A DNA stretch of 64,000 nucleotides from Streptomyces sp. VRA16 Mangrove soil (GCF_017377775.1 NZ_JAFVLN010000017.1:165650-229649), one strand, 5' to 3'. Counted from the first letter of the stretch, positions 41,873 to 52,972 are shown. Numbers and translations: made by a program. Notes: a model not told the origin generated them from the letters alone.

Positions 41873-44044
41873 ATGCCCGCAAAGAAGAAATCAGCCCAGC
41901 CCGTGGGCAGGCGTCCCGCCCGGCGGGACGGGTCGGTACCACCCACGGCCCAGGCCGCCGACGAGAAGGGCGCCAAGGCCGGACCGGCCCCGAAGAAGCC
42001 CCGCCCCGCCAAGAAGGCGGCGCCACCTGCGGTCCGTCCCGCCAAGAAGGCGGCGCCACCCCCGATCCGCCCCACCACGGGCCGTATCCCCATCCGGGAC
42101 GTGCGGCCGCTGATCGCCGGCGGCGCGCGGCCCGCCAAGGCCGTCCCCGGCGAGTCGTTCCAGGTCACCGCCACCGTCTTCCGCGAGGGCCACGACGCCG
42201 TCGCCGCCAATGTCGTGCTCCGCGGCCCGGACGGCCGGGAGGGCCCGTGGGCGCCGATGCGCGAACTCGCCCCCGGCACCGACCGCTGGGGCGCCGAGGT
42301 CGCGGCGGACACGGTCGGCGCGTGGACGTTCGCGGTCGAGGCGTGGGGCGACCCCGTGACGACCTGGCGGCACACGGCCGGGATCAAGATCCCGGCGGGC
42401 ATCGACACCGAACTCGTCCTGGAAGAGGGCGCGTCGCTGCACGAGCGCGCCGCCGCCGGGATACCCGAGCGGCTGCGCGCCCCCGTGCTCGCGGCCGCCG
42501 CCGCGCTCCGCGACCCCGGCCGCCCGCCCGCGGACCGCCTCGCCGCCGCCCTCGCCCCGGACGTGAACGACGTACTCTCCCGGCACCCGCTGCGTGAACT
42601 CCTCACTTTTTCCCCGGAGTTGCCGCTGATCGTGGAGCGGGAGCGGGCCCTGTACGGCTCCTGGTACGAGTTCTTCCCGCGCTCGGAGGGCGCCCTCGTC
42701 GAACCCGGCAAACGGCCCGTCAGCGGCACCTTCGCCACCGCGGCCCGCCGGCTCCCCGCCATCGCGGAGATGGGCTTCGACGTCGTCTATCTCCCGCCGA
42801 TCCACCCCATCGGCACCACGTACCGCAAGGGCCCCAACAACTCGCTCTCCCCGGGCCCGCACGACGTCGGGGTGCCCTGGGCGATCGGCTCGCACGAGGG
42901 CGGCCACGACGCGATCCATCCCGACCTGGGCACGCTCGACGACTTCGACGCGTTCGTGGCGCGGGCCACGGAGCTGGGCCTGGAAGTGGCCCTGGACTTC
43001 GCGCTGCAGTGCTCGCCCGACCATCCGTGGGTGGACAAGCACCCGGACTGGTTCCACCACCGCCCCGACGGCACGATCGCGTACGCCGAGAACCCGCCGA
43101 AGAAGTACCAGGACATCTATCCGATCGCCTTCGACCAGGACATGCCGGGCCTGATCGCCGAGACGACCCGGATCCTGCGGCACTGGATGGCGCACGGCGT
43201 CCGCATCTTCCGCGTCGACAACCCGCACACGAAACCGGTCGTGTTCTGGGAGCAGGTCATCGCGGACATCAACCGCGCCGACCCCGATGTCATCTTCCTG
43301 GCGGAGGCGTTCACCCGCCCCGCGATGATGCGCACCCTCGCCGAGATCGGATTCCAGCAGTCGTACACGTACTTCACCTGGCGCAATTCGAAGCAGGAAC
43401 TCACCGAGTACGTCCAGGAGCTGGCGGCCGAAACGGCGGCCTGCATGCGCCCCAACTTCTTCCCCAACACCCCCGACATCCTGCATGAGTTCCTGCAGCA
43501 CGGCGGCCGTCCCGCCTTCGAGCTCCGCGCGGTCCTCGCCGCGACCCTCTCCCCCTCCTGGGGCGTCTACAGCGGATACGAGCTCTGCGAAAACACTCCG
43601 CTACGCCCCGGTAGCGAGGAGTATCTGAACTCGGAGAAGTACCAACTGAGGCCGCGGGACTGGGAGTCGGCCGCGCGCGAGGGACGGACGATCGCTCCGC
43701 TCCTCACGGCGCTCAACGACATCAGGCGCCGCAGCCCCGCGCTGCGGCAACTGCGTGACGTGCACTTCCACCACGCCGACCAGGACGCGGTGATCGCGTA
43801 CTCGAAACACAGTGGTTCGAACACGGTTCTGGTGGTCGTGAACCTCGACCCGCACCACACCCAGGAGGCGACGGTCTCGTTGGACATGCCACAACTGGGG
43901 CTCGGCTGGCACGAGTCCCTGTCGGTACGCGATGAGCTCACCGGCGACACCTATCTCTGGGGCAGGACGAACTATGTGCGTCTAGAGCCGGGCCGTTCGC
44001 CCGCGCACGTCCTCACCGTCCTGCGACCGTCCACGCCGCGATGA
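41873..44044 (+). CDS. glgE: Alpha-1,4-glucan:maltose-1-phosphate maltosyltransferase
   Basis: A GH13_3 enzyme of 723 residues that adds maltose from maltose-1-phosphate to the non-reducing end of alpha-glucans. The catalytic barrel has the nucleophile in FRVDNPHTKP (Asp449) and the acid/base in LAEAFTRP (Glu478). Their 29-residue spacing equals that of S. coelicolor GlgEI (394/423), so this protein carries about 55 extra N-terminal residues. That extension is low-complexity Lys/Ala/Pro with a repeated PAKKAAPP unit. ATG 41873 with ACAGGAG is chosen; an in-frame ATG at 41831 lacks a good site. It heads the glgE-treS-mak-glgB cluster. Confidence 0.97.
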   Translation: MPAKKKSAQPVGRRPARRDGSVPPTAQAADEKGAKAGPAPKKPRPAKKAAPPAVRPAKKAAPPPIRPTTGRIPIRDVRPLIAGGARPAKAVPGESFQVTATVFREGHDAVAANVVLRGPDGREGPWAPMRELAPGTDRWGAEVAADTVGAWTFAVEAWGDPVTTWRHTAGIKIPAGIDTELVLEEGASLHERAAAGIPERLRAPVLAAAAALRDPGRPPADRLAAALAPDVNDVLSRHPLRELLTFSPELPLIVERERALYGSWYEFFPRSEGALVEPGKRPVSGTFATAARRLPAIAEMGFDVVYLPPIHPIGTTYRKGPNNSLSPGPHDVGVPWAIGSHEGGHDAIHPDLGTLDDFDAFVARATELGLEVALDFALQCSPDHPWVDKHPDWFHHRPDGTIAYAENPPKKYQDIYPIAFDQDMPGLIAETTRILRHWMAHGVRIFRVDNPHTKPVVFWEQVIADINRADPDVIFLAEAFTRPAMMRTLAEIGFQQSYTYFTWRNSKQELTEYVQELAAETAACMRPNFFPNTPDILHEFLQHGGRPAFELRAVLAATLSPSWGVYSGYELCENTPLRPGSEEYLNSEKYQLRPRDWESAAREGRTIAPLLTALNDIRRRSPALRQLRDVHFHHADQDAVIAYSKHSGSNTVLVVVNLDPHHTQEATVSLDMPQLGLGWHESLSVRDELTGDTYLWGRTNYVRLEPGRSPAHVLTVLRPSTPR

Positions 44045-44081
44045 ATTCTCTGGAAGAGGAATTCGGAGGGTCACCCACACC

Positions 44082-45782
<1,701 letters not shown>

Positions 45783-46127
45783 TCGACGCGTCGTCCCTCG
45801 CCGCCGGGTCCTCGACCACGACGGTGAGGGCGGCGTGGCCGCCGGTGCCGACGGCGTCGGCGGGTACGCCCCCGTACGCACCGGAGGAATGCCCAAGAAC
45901 ACGCCAATCCCGGTTTCCGTCCCCTCCCCTTGGGCACTCTCCCCCAATACCGTGCGGGACAGGCGCCGCCGCGCACCCTTCCGGCCCGCGCCACGGATCG
46001 CGCACGTTCGTTCACGCACTCTCGGCACGTCCCCCTCTGGCAGTTCTGGACAGCATCTCGGCACCCGGGACCGCGTACACCGTCGTCGAGCGCCCGCGTT
46101 CCCGGCCCGGGGAAAGGACGCGACGCC
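45783..46127. other. Gap between treS and maltokinase gene
   Basis: These 345 bp are unusually long for the middle of this cluster. I see no gene with support; the maltokinase frame stays open back to 45930 but that stretch reads as low-complexity Arg/Pro/Ser sequence. A GCCGAC-GGC-GTCGGC repeat lies at 45847-45861. An internal promoter for mak-glgB is plausible but not identifiable. Confidence 0.4.
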
Positions 46128-47513
46128 ATGTCGGAAGCCGCAGCCCGGCCCGCTGTGACCGCCTCGGTGGACGGTCACTCCGAACTACTCCTGTCCCTCG
46201 GCCCGTTGCTGCGCGAGTGGCTGCCGCGCCAGCGCTGGTTCGCGGGCAAGGGCCGGCCGGTCACCGGCTTCACCATCGACTCCGTCACGCCGCTGCTGCC
46301 CCGCGCGTCCCTGCTGCACCTCCTGCTGCGGGCCCATCAGCCACCGGCCGACGACGACGGCCCCGGCGACTGCTACCAGCTGCTCATAGGAACGGCCGAG
46401 GCGCTGGCCCCGCACCTCGCCTCGGCCGCGATCGGGCACATGGACCGGGGCCCGCTGGCCGGCCGTGTCGCGTACGAGGCGCTGCAGGACCCGCGCCAGG
46501 CCGCCGTGCTCCTGGAGCGGCTGCGCAGGCCCGGCGCCCTCGGCGCCCTGCGCTTCCATCGCGGCCCGTACGGCCAGGTCCCCCGCGACCTCGCGCCGCG
46601 CCCGCTGCAGGCCGAGCAGTCCAACTCCTCGGTGGTGTACGGGGATCAGCTGATCGCCAAACTCTTCCGCCGGGTGCTGCCGGGCACCAATCCTGATCTG
46701 GAACTGCCCCTGGCGCTGGCCCGCGAGGGCTGCGACCGGGTGCCGGCGCCGGTCGCCTGGTTCGAGACGGCGGACGGCGAGACGACGCTCGGTCTGCTCC
46801 AGCCGTTCCTCGACGGCGCGGCGGACGGCTGGGAACTGGCCCTCAAACACCTCACCAACCAGCAGGACTTCACGTACGAGGCGCACGAGCTGGGGCGCGC
46901 CACCGCCGAGGTGCACACCGCCCTCGCGCACGCCCTGCCCACCGTCACCTACACCCGCGCCCAGACCGAGCAGCTGGCCGCGGCCATGACGCGGCGCCTG
47001 GAGTCGACGGCCCAGCAGGTCCCGGCGCTGCATCCGTACGTGCCCGCGCTGCGCACCGCGTTCGACGCGCTGGCCGATCTGGCCGCGGGCGGCCACACCT
47101 GGCAGGCCCAGCGGGTCCACGGCGACCTGCACCTGGGCCAGTGCCTGCGCGCGCCGAACGGCGCCTGGCGCCTGATCGACTTCGAGGGCGAGCCGTCCCG
47201 CCCGCTGGCCGAGCGCCGGATGCCGCACCCCGCGCACCGCGACATCGCCGGGATGCTCCGCTCCTTCGACTACGCGGCCCGCTCCCACCGCCCCTGGTCC
47301 CCGGCCTGGTCGGAGGCGTGCCGGGCCGCGTACTGCACGGGTTACGCGGAGTCCTCCGGCTGGGATCCGCGCACCGACCCGGTGCTGCTGCGCGCGTACG
47401 AGACGGACAAGGCGATCTACGAGGCCCTGTACGAGGCCCGCCACCGCCCGGACTGGCTCCCGGTCCCGATGGCGGCCCTGGCGAGGCTGGCGGAAGAGAG
47501 CAAAGCCCCGTAA
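46128..47513 (+). CDS. mak: Maltokinase (maltose 1-phosphotransferase)
   Basis: A 461-residue kinase that makes maltose-1-phosphate from maltose and ATP, feeding GlgE; also called Pep2. The N-terminal cap has LLREWLPRQRWFAGKGRPVTGF. The aminoglycoside-kinase-like core has SNSSVVYGDQLIAKLFRRV, catalytic VHGDLHLGQCL and the metal-binding IDFEGEP. ATG 46128 follows GGAAAGGA. Upstream in-frame codons back to 45930 do not resemble the family. It is 55 bp before glgB and probably shares its transcript. A separate protein made only of the cap domain is encoded at 38179-38736. Confidence 0.95.
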   Translation: MSEAAARPAVTASVDGHSELLLSLGPLLREWLPRQRWFAGKGRPVTGFTIDSVTPLLPRASLLHLLLRAHQPPADDDGPGDCYQLLIGTAEALAPHLASAAIGHMDRGPLAGRVAYEALQDPRQAAVLLERLRRPGALGALRFHRGPYGQVPRDLAPRPLQAEQSNSSVVYGDQLIAKLFRRVLPGTNPDLELPLALAREGCDRVPAPVAWFETADGETTLGLLQPFLDGAADGWELALKHLTNQQDFTYEAHELGRATAEVHTALAHALPTVTYTRAQTEQLAAAMTRRLESTAQQVPALHPYVPALRTAFDALADLAAGGHTWQAQRVHGDLHLGQCLRAPNGAWRLIDFEGEPSRPLAERRMPHPAHRDIAGMLRSFDYAARSHRPWSPAWSEACRAAYCTGYAESSGWDPRTDPVLLRAYETDKAIYEALYEARHRPDWLPVPMAALARLAEESKAP

Positions 47514-47568
47514 GAACCACGACCGGCACCGACCCGGAACGAACGAAGGCGCCCAAGGAGGCCCCCAC

Positions 47569-49782
47569 GTGACCGCCCGCCCCACCACCACTGCGGCCCC
47601 CGTCCCCGAGGCGGATCGGAACCGCCTCCTGACCGCGACCCACCACAACCCGCACGGAGTGCTCGGCGCGCACCCCGCCGACGGCGGCACCGCGTTCCGC
47701 GCCTGGCGCCCGTTCGCCCTGAAGGTCGCCGTCCGCACGCCGGACGGCATCCACGCCGAACTCCACGACGACGGCGACGGGTTCTTCTCCGCGCTCCTCC
47801 CGCTCCGCGAGGTCCCGTCCGCCTACGAGCTGGAGATCACCTACGCCGACACGACCCACCGCACCGCGGACGCGTACGCCCTGCTGCCCGCTCTCGGCGA
47901 ACTCGACCTGCACCTGATCTCCGAGGGCCGCCACGAGCAGTTGTGGACCGCGCTCGGTGCCCGCCCGATGACCCACCAGGACGTGGCGGGCACCCGCTTC
48001 ACGGTCTGGGCGCCGAACGCCCGCGGTGTCCGGGTCGTCGGCACGTTCAACTACTGGAACGGGGCGGCCCACACGATGCGCTCGCTCGGCTCCTCCGGCG
48101 TGTGGGAGCTGTTCGTGCCCGGCATCGGCGAGGGCGAGCTCTACAAGTACGAGATCACCCGCCCCGACGGCAGCAAGACGATGCGCGCCGACCCGCTGGC
48201 CACCCGCACCGAGGTCCCGCCCGCCAACTCCTCGGTGATCCACGCCTCCCACCACGCGTGGCAGGACGGGGACTGGCTGATGAAGCGCCCGACCCGGCTC
48301 GTCCACGAGTCGCCCTTCTCGGTGTACGAGGTCCATCTGCCGTCCTGGCGCCCCGGCCTCACCTACCGCCAGCTCGCCGAGCAACTCCCCGCCTACCTCA
48401 CCGACTTGAACTTCACCCACGTGGAACTGCTACCGGTGGCCGAGCACCCCTTCGGCGGCTCCTGGGGCTACCAGGTCACCGGCTTCTACGCCCCCACCGC
48501 CCGCCTGGGCACCCCCGACGACTTCAAACACCTCATCGACACACTCCACCAGGCCGGCATCGGCGTCCTGATGGACTGGGTCCCCGCCCACTTCCCGCGC
48601 GACGACTGGGCCCTGGCCGAGTTCGACGGCCGCCCCCTGTACGAACACGAGGACCCACTGCGCTCCGCCCACCCCGACTGGGGCACCCTCGAATTCGACT
48701 ACGGACGCCGCGAAGTCCGCAACTTCCTCGTCGCCAACGCCCTGTACTGGTGCGAGGAGTTCCACATCGACGGCCTGCGCGTCGACGCCGTCGCCTCCAT
48801 GCTCTACCTCGACTACTCACGCGAGGAGGGCCAATGGACCCCCAACCAGTTCGGCGGCCGGGAGAACCTCGACGCCGTCGACTTCCTCCAGGAGATGAAC
48901 GCCACCCTCTACCGCCGGGTACCCGGCGTCGTCACCATCGCCGAGGAATCCACCGCCTGGGACGGCGTCACCCGCCCCACCCACCACACCGGCCCCGCCG
49001 GCTTCGGCGGCCTCGGCTTCGGCCTCAAATGGAACATGGGCTGGATGCACGACTCCCTCGACTACATCAGCCACGAACCCGTACACCGCAAGTACCACCA
49101 CAACGAGATGACCTTCTCCATGGTGTACGCCTACAGCGAGAACTACGTCCTGCCCATCTCCCACGACGAAGTCGTCCACGGCAAACGCTCCCTCGTCTCC
49201 AAAATGCCCGGCGACTGGTGGCAACAACGCGCCAACCACCGCGCCTACCTCGGCTTCATGTGGGCCCACCCCGGCAAACAACTCCTCTTCATGGGCCAGG
49301 AATTCGCCCAGGGCGCCGAATGGTCCGAAGCCCACGGCCCCGACTGGTGGCTCCTCGACCCCGCCTACGGAGCCGAGGCCGACCACCGCGGAGTACGCGA
49401 CCTCGTCCGCGACCTGAACCACGTCTACCGCGACGCGCCCGCCCTGTGGGAACGCGACACCGACCCCGCCGGATTCTCCTGGGTCATCGGCGACGCCGCC
49501 GAGGACAACGTCTTCGCCTTCCTGCGCCACGCCGCCGACGGCACCCCCCTGCTCGCCGTCTCCAACTTCTCCCCCGTGGTCCGCCACGAGTACCGGCTCG
49601 GCGTCCCCGACGACATCCCCGCCTGGCACGAAGTCCTCAACACCGACCAGGCCCGCTACGGCGGCGGCGACGTCACCAACCCGGACCCGGTGAAGCCCGA
49701 CGCGGAGGGCTCCCACGGCCGTCCGGCCAGCGTCAGGCTGACCCTGCCGCCGCTGGCAACGGTCTGGCTACGGCCGGCCTGA
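47569..49782 (+). CDS. glgB: 1,4-alpha-glucan branching enzyme
   Basis: A 737-residue enzyme that introduces alpha-1,6 branches into the polymer built by GlgE. The N1 domain is at about 15-115. The CBM48 domain starts near GTRFTVWAPNARGVRVVGTFN. The GH13_9 barrel has EVHLPSWRPG, nucleophile Asp406 (GLRVDAVASML), Glu459 (TIAEESTAWDG) and ISHDEVVHGKRSL. The 53-residue spacing of the first two equals E. coli GlgB (405/458). GTG 47569 has AAGGAGG upstream. As the last glucan gene of the cluster it completes the trehalose-maltose-M1P-glucan route without glgA or glgC nearby. Confidence 0.97.
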   Translation: MTARPTTTAAPVPEADRNRLLTATHHNPHGVLGAHPADGGTAFRAWRPFALKVAVRTPDGIHAELHDDGDGFFSALLPLREVPSAYELEITYADTTHRTADAYALLPALGELDLHLISEGRHEQLWTALGARPMTHQDVAGTRFTVWAPNARGVRVVGTFNYWNGAAHTMRSLGSSGVWELFVPGIGEGELYKYEITRPDGSKTMRADPLATRTEVPPANSSVIHASHHAWQDGDWLMKRPTRLVHESPFSVYEVHLPSWRPGLTYRQLAEQLPAYLTDLNFTHVELLPVAEHPFGGSWGYQVTGFYAPTARLGTPDDFKHLIDTLHQAGIGVLMDWVPAHFPRDDWALAEFDGRPLYEHEDPLRSAHPDWGTLEFDYGRREVRNFLVANALYWCEEFHIDGLRVDAVASMLYLDYSREEGQWTPNQFGGRENLDAVDFLQEMNATLYRRVPGVVTIAEESTAWDGVTRPTHHTGPAGFGGLGFGLKWNMGWMHDSLDYISHEPVHRKYHHNEMTFSMVYAYSENYVLPISHDEVVHGKRSLVSKMPGDWWQQRANHRAYLGFMWAHPGKQLLFMGQEFAQGAEWSEAHGPDWWLLDPAYGAEADHRGVRDLVRDLNHVYRDAPALWERDTDPAGFSWVIGDAAEDNVFAFLRHAADGTPLLAVSNFSPVVRHEYRLGVPDDIPAWHEVLNTDQARYGGGDVTNPDPVKPDAEGSHGRPASVRLTLPPLATVWLRPA

Positions 49783-49811
49783 GACGGACTCGGGCGGCTT
49801 ATGGTCACCCC

Positions 49812-50615
49812 ATGAAGCCGCCTGCCAGATCCGTCGTCGTGAGTCTGCTGTGCGCCGTGGGCGCGCTGGTCCTCGCCGCCTGCGGCACCCAGCACGCGGG
49901 CGCGGCCGGGGCCGGGGGCACCGCCTCCGCGACCCCGGCGCGGTGGCAGACGTACGCCCCGACCGATGTGCGGGCCGCCCGGCTCGCCGCGGACGGCCGG
50001 ACCCTGACCCTCACCCCGACGGTGCCGAACGTCGAGGGCAGCGGCTCCCCCTGCTACCGGAATCTGAAAGCGGTCGTCACCAGCACCTCGGACCGCACGG
50101 TGTGGGTGCAGGTCACCTACGAGACCGGGGGCGTCCCCGACTGTGTCGCACGGGAGAGGACGGCGACCGTGCGGACCCGGCTGCCCGCGCCGCTCGGCAA
50201 GCGCGTCCTCAGCGTCGACGGTCTGCGGACCTTCACCGCCGACGCGGCCACCGCCCCCGATCTGCGCCTGTGCGGTGAGCTCGGCTGTCACCCGGCCCCC
50301 ACCGGCTGCACCCCCGCCTCCTACGACCAGGCGGTCGCGGCGCTCGACGTGCCGAACCACACCTCCCGTGGCGAGGAGCACTGCGACGGGAAGTGGCTGG
50401 TGTTCGACGTCTCCTCCCTCGTGGGCCCGGCCTGCCCCAAGGGCGCGGCGCCGGGCTGCGGGGCGAGCATCGGCGACCGGTGGTTCTTCCGGGCCGAGAA
50501 GTCCGGCTGGAAGCCGATCGCCCGCGGCGTCAAGGGCGGCTGCACCGACGTGCACCGGATCGAGCCCGCCTTCCCGGCCGCCCTCTGCGCCGACCTGCCC
50601 CCGCTCAGGAAGTGA
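49812..50615 (+). CDS. Secreted lipoprotein, unknown function
   Basis: A 267-residue protein with signal and lipobox (SLLCAVGALVLAACGT, Cys about residue 24). The mature part has nine more cysteines (for example CGELGCHPAPTGC, then CPKGAAPGCG and GGCTDVH), suggesting a disulfide-rich extracellular domain. No family is recognised. It starts 29 bp after glgB and may be read through from that operon, although it lacks a good ribosome site. Its last 11 bp overlap the convergent helR-like gene. Confidence 0.8.
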   Translation: MKPPARSVVVSLLCAVGALVLAACGTQHAGAAGAGGTASATPARWQTYAPTDVRAARLAADGRTLTLTPTVPNVEGSGSPCYRNLKAVVTSTSDRTVWVQVTYETGGVPDCVARERTATVRTRLPAPLGKRVLSVDGLRTFTADAATAPDLRLCGELGCHPAPTGCTPASYDQAVAALDVPNHTSRGEEHCDGKWLVFDVSSLVGPACPKGAAPGCGASIGDRWFFRAEKSGWKPIARGVKGGCTDVHRIEPAFPAALCADLPPLRK

Positions 50616-52866
50616 ACTGCCGCAGCGCCTGAGGCAGTTCACCGGTGTGCAGGATGCCGAGCCGCTGGGTGGCCCGGGTCAGCGCCACGTACAGATCGCT
50701 GGTCCCGTACCGGGCCGGCTCGACGACGAGCACCGAGTCGAACTCCAGGCCCTTGGCCTGACGCGGGTCGAGCAGCACGACCGTGTGCGTCAGGTCGGGG
50801 GCGGCGCCCGCCGTCACCCCGTCCACCTTCGCCGCGATCGTCCCGTGCAGCTCGCGCGGCGCGATCACCGCCAACCTGCCTTCGTCCGGGGTGAGTTCGG
50901 CGACCGCCGCGGCCACGGCCGCGGGCAGGTCGTCGGCGGCCCGCACCCAGGGACGTACGCCCGTGGAGCGCACGGACGACGGCGGCTCGAAGCCCGGGTG
51001 CTCGGCACGCACGACGGCCGCGGCGAGCTCCATGATCTCGCTCGGCGTGCGGTAGTTGACGCCGAGCCGGGTGTGCTCGAAGCGGTCCTCGACGTACGGG
51101 GCGAGGATGTCCGACCATGCGCCGACGCCCCCCTCCTCGCTGGTCTGCACGGGGTCGCCGACCAGCGTCATGGACCGGGTCGGCGAGCGCCGCATCAGCA
51201 GCCGCCACGCCATCGGGGACAGCTCCTGCGCCTCGTCGACGATGATGTGGCCGAACGCCCAGGTCCGGTCGGCGGCGGCGCGCTCGGCGGCGCTGCGGTG
51301 GTCCTCCTCCTCGTACCAGTCGGCGACCCGGTCGGCGTCGACGATGTCGTGCGCGGCGAGCACCTCGGACTCGTCCTCGTCCTCGAACTCGAACGTCTCC
51401 GAGCCCTTCGACAGGTCCAACACGCCCTGCGCGTAGGCGATCCGCTCCTGGCGCGCGGCCTCGGCGGCGGCCCGCTCGGCGGAGTCGTCGTACCCGAGCA
51501 GCTCGGCGGCCTCGTCGAGCAGCGGCACGTCGGCGGGCGTCCAGTCGGCGGGCCCCGTCACCTCGCGCCGGATCGCCGCGGCCTCCTCGTCCGCTACGTG
51601 GACGGGCTCGGCCAGGAAGTCCGCGACGAACTCCTCCGGGGTGAGCCGGGGCCACAACTCGGCGATGGCGGCGTGCACTTCGGCGCTGGCCGCGACGCCC
51701 TTGCCGAGCTGCGCGAGGTCGTCGGGGCCGAGGAAGTTCGGCCCGCCGTACGGGTCGGCGCCGATCCGCTCGGCCAGCTGGTCGGTGAGCGCGTCGATGA
51801 CCCGGAAGGCGAAGTGCGGGCGGGCCAGGTTGTGCGGGAGCTGGGTGTCGCGGGCCGCCTGCCGTGCCTCGTAGGCGATCTCCCAGTCGAGGATCAGGTC
51901 GCCGTCGTCGTGCCGGATCACCAGCGGCGCCCCGGGCTCCGGCATCTGCTGGCGGTCACGGACGGCCTCGGCGAGCGCGTCGGCCATCGCGGCGGCGCCC
52001 TTCACGGCGGCGGCGCGCGGCGTGTCCACGGCGGTGGCGTGGACACCCGGGAACAGCTCGCCGACGGTCGACAGGAGCACCCCGGTCTCGCCGAGGGCGG
52101 GCAGCACCTCGGAGATGTAGGAGAGGAAGGCCGGGTTGGGGCCGACGATGAGCACGGCCCGCTTGGCGAGCAGCTCCCGGTGCTCGTAGAGGAGGAAGGC
52201 GGCGCGGTGCAGGGCGACGGCGGTCTTGCCCGTGCCGGGACCGCCCTCGACCACCAGCACACCCCGGTGGTCGTGGCGGATGATCCGGTCCTGCTCCGCC
52301 TGGATGGTCTGCACGATGTCGCCCATGCGGCCGGTACGCGCGGAGTTCAGCGCGGCGAGCAGCACGGCGTCACCGGACGGGTCCTCGAAACCGGTGCGCT
52401 CGTCGTCACCGAGATCGAGAATCTCGTCGTGCAGTTCGGTGACGGTCCGGCCCTCGGTGGTGATGTGCCGGCGCCGCCGCAGACCCATCGGCGTATGCCC
52501 GGTCGCGAGATAGAAGGGGCGCGCCACCGGCGCACGCCAGTCGATGAGAATCGGGGTGAGCGCGGAGTCGTCCGCACGAATTCCGATACGCCCGATGTGG
52601 TGCGTCACGTCGTCCGTGAGATCGATCCGGCCGAAACAGAGCGAGCCGTCGACCGCGTTCAGCGCGGCCAGCAGTCCGGACCGCTCCACGACCAGCAGGT
52701 CGCGCTCCAGCCTGGCCTGCTGACCGGTGCCGACCGGCGTCAGGGCGTCCGTGACCGACTCCGCGGCCTCGCCGCGCAGCTCGTCGACGCGCGCGTAGAG
52801 CCGGTCGATGAATTCCTGTTCCTTTTGCAGTTCCTTCTCGGATACGGAGGATTCCCGGCTTGACAA
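50605..52866 (-). CDS. helR: HelR/HelD-like RNA polymerase recycling ATPase
   Basis: A 753-residue UvrD-type superfamily 1 ATPase. The N-terminus (KELQKEQEFIDRLYARVDEL) is a long helical arm that enters the polymerase secondary channel in HelD/HelR proteins. Walker A GGPGTGKTAVALHR starts at residue 208, Walker B is VDEAQELSPMAWRLLM, and later helicase motifs include VGDPVQTS, LGVNYRTPSEI and VALTRATQRLGILH. HelR displaces rifamycins and rescues stalled polymerase in Streptomyces; assignment to HelR rather than another HelD homologue is by overall plan. TTG 52866 with GGGAG upstream is the only good start. A near-consensus promoter and two inverted repeats precede it. Confidence 0.85.
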   Translation of the reverse strand: MSSRESSVSEKELQKEQEFIDRLYARVDELRGEAAESVTDALTPVGTGQQARLERDLLVVERSGLLAALNAVDGSLCFGRIDLTDDVTHHIGRIGIRADDSALTPILIDWRAPVARPFYLATGHTPMGLRRRRHITTEGRTVTELHDEILDLGDDERTGFEDPSGDAVLLAALNSARTGRMGDIVQTIQAEQDRIIRHDHRGVLVVEGGPGTGKTAVALHRAAFLLYEHRELLAKRAVLIVGPNPAFLSYISEVLPALGETGVLLSTVGELFPGVHATAVDTPRAAAVKGAAAMADALAEAVRDRQQMPEPGAPLVIRHDDGDLILDWEIAYEARQAARDTQLPHNLARPHFAFRVIDALTDQLAERIGADPYGGPNFLGPDDLAQLGKGVAASAEVHAAIAELWPRLTPEEFVADFLAEPVHVADEEAAAIRREVTGPADWTPADVPLLDEAAELLGYDDSAERAAAEAARQERIAYAQGVLDLSKGSETFEFEDEDESEVLAAHDIVDADRVADWYEEEDHRSAAERAAADRTWAFGHIIVDEAQELSPMAWRLLMRRSPTRSMTLVGDPVQTSEEGGVGAWSDILAPYVEDRFEHTRLGVNYRTPSEIMELAAAVVRAEHPGFEPPSSVRSTGVRPWVRAADDLPAAVAAAVAELTPDEGRLAVIAPRELHGTIAAKVDGVTAGAAPDLTHTVVLLDPRQAKGLEFDSVLVVEPARYGTSDLYVALTRATQRLGILHTGELPQALRQFTS

Positions 52867-52899
52867 AACTGCTCCCTGCCCGGTACGGTGTGTTTAGTT

Positions 52900-52917
52900 G
52901 GCCCCCAGTGAGGGGCC
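52900..52917 (-). promoter_or_regulatory. GC-rich hairpin in helR leader
   Basis: GGCCCC-N6-GGGGCC lies between the predicted transcription start and the TTG start codon. On the plus strand it is followed by TTTT and would look like a terminator, but no plus-strand gene needs one; on the minus strand it lies in the leader RNA. I could not match it to the rifamycin-associated element, whose arms I recall in the opposite polarity. Confidence 0.45.
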
Positions 52918-52918
52918 T

Positions 52919-52938
52919 TTTCTGTGGGCACACAGAAA
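52919..52938 (-). promoter_or_regulatory. 20-bp perfect inverted repeat at the helR transcription start
   Basis: TTTCTGTG and CACAGAAA flank a 4-nt centre. The repeat covers the predicted +1 of the helR promoter, an ideal place for a repressor. No candidate regulator gene is adjacent. Confidence 0.55.
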
Positions 52939-52943
52939 CACCG

Positions 52944-52972
52944 AATATACCCCGGGCAGGGATTCTTTCCAA
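52944..52972 (-). promoter_or_regulatory. helR promoter
   Basis: Reading the minus strand, TTGGAA (52972-52967) and TATATT (52949-52944) are separated by exactly 17 bp, a vegetative sigma-70 type promoter of good quality for this GC content. The start point should fall near 52937, about 70 nt before the helR start codon. Confidence 0.7.

Noticed and set aside
45930..46127. Upstream extension of maltokinase to an ATG at 45930
   Set aside because: The extra 66 residues are Arg/Pro/Ser-rich and unlike the family start; a good ribosome site precedes ATG 46128.
52861..52917. Plus-strand TTGACA-18-TACGGT followed by a GC hairpin and TTTT, suggesting a tiny RNA gene
   Set aside because: The transcript would be about 30 nt and almost wholly hairpin; the region is better explained as the helR leader read on the minus strand.
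52900..52917. Hairpin taken as the rifamycin-associated element
   Set aside because: As I recall, that element has GGGG-side first and CCCC-side last; here the polarity is reversed, and I cannot check the consensus.
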